A stretch of DNA of 21,724 nucleotides, from contig RCNN01000365.1 of NCBI GenBank assembly GCA_003667245.1, positions 1 to 21,724 on the forward strand. Reading direction: 5' to 3'. The notes beneath the pieces were generated by a model, which was not told the origin of the DNA, made no database searches, and saw only the letters and a list, made by a program, of their open reading frames with translations. Source of the DNA: Heterostelium multicystogenum. Lineage: Eukaryota; Evosea; Eumycetozoa; Acytosteliales; Acytosteliaceae. The first letter of the stretch is position 1, and each line of letters starts with the position of its first letter. Below, piece after piece: positions 20,371 through 21,724 of the stretch. A program made the translations under genes and the position numbers.

Positions 20371-21724
20371 ATGGAAAAACGATTATTTAATTTAGTATTT
20401 AATAACAAAGTATTAAAACAATCTATATTCGATTCAATTGTATTAATATCAAATCAATTGTCAAGTGTCGATAAAAAGAAGATTTAAGTGGAGAGATGTC
20501 ATTAGAAATCCCTCTGTTATGGCTGGCCATGACTATTACAAACTGTTGAAAGAGTTTATCGATTTTTACCACCAAAACATATCGATTGCATATCTATTAA
20601 ATATTATCAACAACTCACTGTTAGGGCGGTGCGAGCTATCAATTGATATTATCTCTCTTTCAACTGTTAAAATTAAAGATTCAAAATGTTGATTTGTTAA
20701 AATGCCATTACTTAGATGAAATAATGGAGAACAGCTATTAAAAAAACAGAGAGTTGACATAGTTAGCTACCTTTGGAATCGTATGGTCCATCGGAAATGT
20801 TTGGATATCCAATATTTAGTCATGTGAGTTTCAATAATGCTCTAAGTACTACCCTGCAATTTGGAAATTTAGCAATATTAAAACTACTAATGAAACACAT
20901 TCAATACTCAATGGCAAAGAAATTCAAATGGAGAAGGTGGTCGCTAATGGAGATATCGAAACGATACAATACCTTGCGAGAGAAGCTTGTCAAAATGTTG
21001 TGATTTAACAAACATATTCCAGAGTGCAATCACAAGCAAGAATATTAGAGTTCTCCAGATTCTTTTGGACAAATACAAAACAAAATTTTGTTTAAAGAAA
21101 GAAATTTGATTGATAAGGGCTGCAAAGCATAATCAGTTAGAAATGTTGATGTTATTACATTCTAAAGGATATGTTAGCTGTACAAAGAATGCTATTAGAT
21201 ATGCAGCTAAGAATGGCAACCTGGAAATGTTTAAATGGCTTCATCATAACACTACTCTCGGCAATTATTACGAAGCTGTGGAGATAGCCTCTGCTTCAGG
21301 TCATCTTTGATATCATAAGATGGTTACATGACAACATTTCAGTTCAGAGATGGTCAAAAGTAATGGATCGGGCCGCTACCAATGGCCATATTTGAGATTA
21401 TTAAATTTATTCACTCAAACAGAAGTGAACAGATGCTCGGTGGGAATTCTCAATGAAGCATTAAGAAACAGTCATAACAGAAGTGGTCCTTTATTTATTA
21501 GAGAAAAGCTAGGTTGTTTATCCTTTAGTTCACTGGATATATCTGCCCAAAATAGGGAAGTATGAGCATCTTGCAAAGGAATGCATGAAATGGGCAGTGA
21601 ATGTACAACATCAGCCATGGATGATGCAGCTAGGCATGGCCACATAGAGATTATCAAATGGCTACACAAGAATCGAACAGAAGGTTGTACCCAAAAAAAA
21701 GCAAATGGATCAAGCTGCAAAGAA
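20371..21724 (+). CDS. Ankyrin-repeat protein, 3' end beyond the window, with frame breaks
   Basis: ATG 20371 gives MEKRLFNLVFNNKVLKQSIF followed by DSIVLISNQLSSVD and, after a break near 20480, KRRFKWRDVIRNPSVMAGHD, then YYKLLKEFIDFYHQ. This matches the N-terminal pattern of the large dictyostelid ankyrin family: an F...V..N..L...IF helix, a (K)xRxKWRDV block and a short LLKEFI helix before the repeats. Ankyrin-type units follow in changing frames: FNNALSTTLQFGNLAILKLL, AAKHNQLEMLMLLHSKGY, AIRYAAKNGNLEMFKWLHHN, ASASGHLDIIRWLHDN and DAARHGHIEIIKWLHKN at the right edge. At least eight frame changes are needed (for example near 20680, 20720, 20800, 20935, 21000, 21110, 21308 and 21400). No effector domain is visible before the window ends. 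Ankyrin repeats bind proteins; the role here is unknown. These genes are abundant and often clustered in some dictyostelids. Confidence 0.75.

Noticed and set aside
1..21724. tRNA, rRNA, CRISPR or transposon signals
   Set aside because: I looked for tRNA T-loop patterns, rRNA-like blocks, regularly spaced repeats and transposase or reverse transcriptase motifs and found none that I could support by eye.
545..21724. Programmed ribosomal frameshifting as the cause of the frame changes
   Set aside because: There are too many sites, in too many unrelated genes and in both shift directions, with no shared slippery sequence.

Overview
The window looks like a nuclear contig from a dictyostelid social amoeba (Amoebozoa). 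Supporting signs are very AT-rich intergenic DNA with long A and T tracts, short GT...AG introns of about 60-80 bases (one of about 96 and one of about 144), Asn-, Gln-, Thr- and Ser-rich low-complexity stretches inside proteins, and a gene repertoire typical of this group. The closest genus cannot be fixed from the sequence alone.

Layout. (1) 545-1686 (+): a Vps37-like ESCRT-I subunit with an N-terminal UEV-like domain. (2) 1687-4057: long gene-free stretch, probably promoter and 5' UTR of the next gene. (3) 4058-6552 (+), possibly to 6709: a leucine-rich-repeat protein with a low-complexity N-terminus. (4) 6834-7541 (-): a hemerythrin-like protein. (5) 7971-9384 (-): an adenylate-kinase-type nucleotide kinase with a probable mitochondrial presequence and a long N-terminal region. 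(6) 9385-11448: gene-free divergent region. (7) 11449-12807 (+): a secreted protein with an EGF-like C-terminal motif. (8) 13206-16966 (+): a large protein that aligns block by block with the p101/p84 adaptor of class IB PI 3-kinase. (9) 17059-18146 (-): a secreted Pro/Thr-rich protein, tail to tail with the previous gene. (10) 18920-19948 (+): a cathepsin X/Z-type cysteine protease. (11) 20371 to the right edge (+): an ankyrin-repeat protein of the large dictyostelid type, cut by the window edge.

The dominant technical feature is that all nine genes read correctly only if the frame changes several times, often beside short homopolymers. Protein similarity continues across each break. Because conserved housekeeping genes are hit as hard as the others, uncorrected sequencing indels are far more likely than nine neighbouring pseudogenes. 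Gene spans below therefore join several reading frames, and exact protein sequences are unreliable near the breaks.

The genes do not form a pathway; this is an ordinary stretch of a eukaryotic chromosome with individually regulated genes. The most noteworthy gene is the p101/p84-like PI3K adaptor, a family best known from G-beta-gamma-driven PI3K signalling in animal leukocytes, which fits a chemotactic amoeba. No mobile element, CRISPR array, tRNA or rRNA was recognised.
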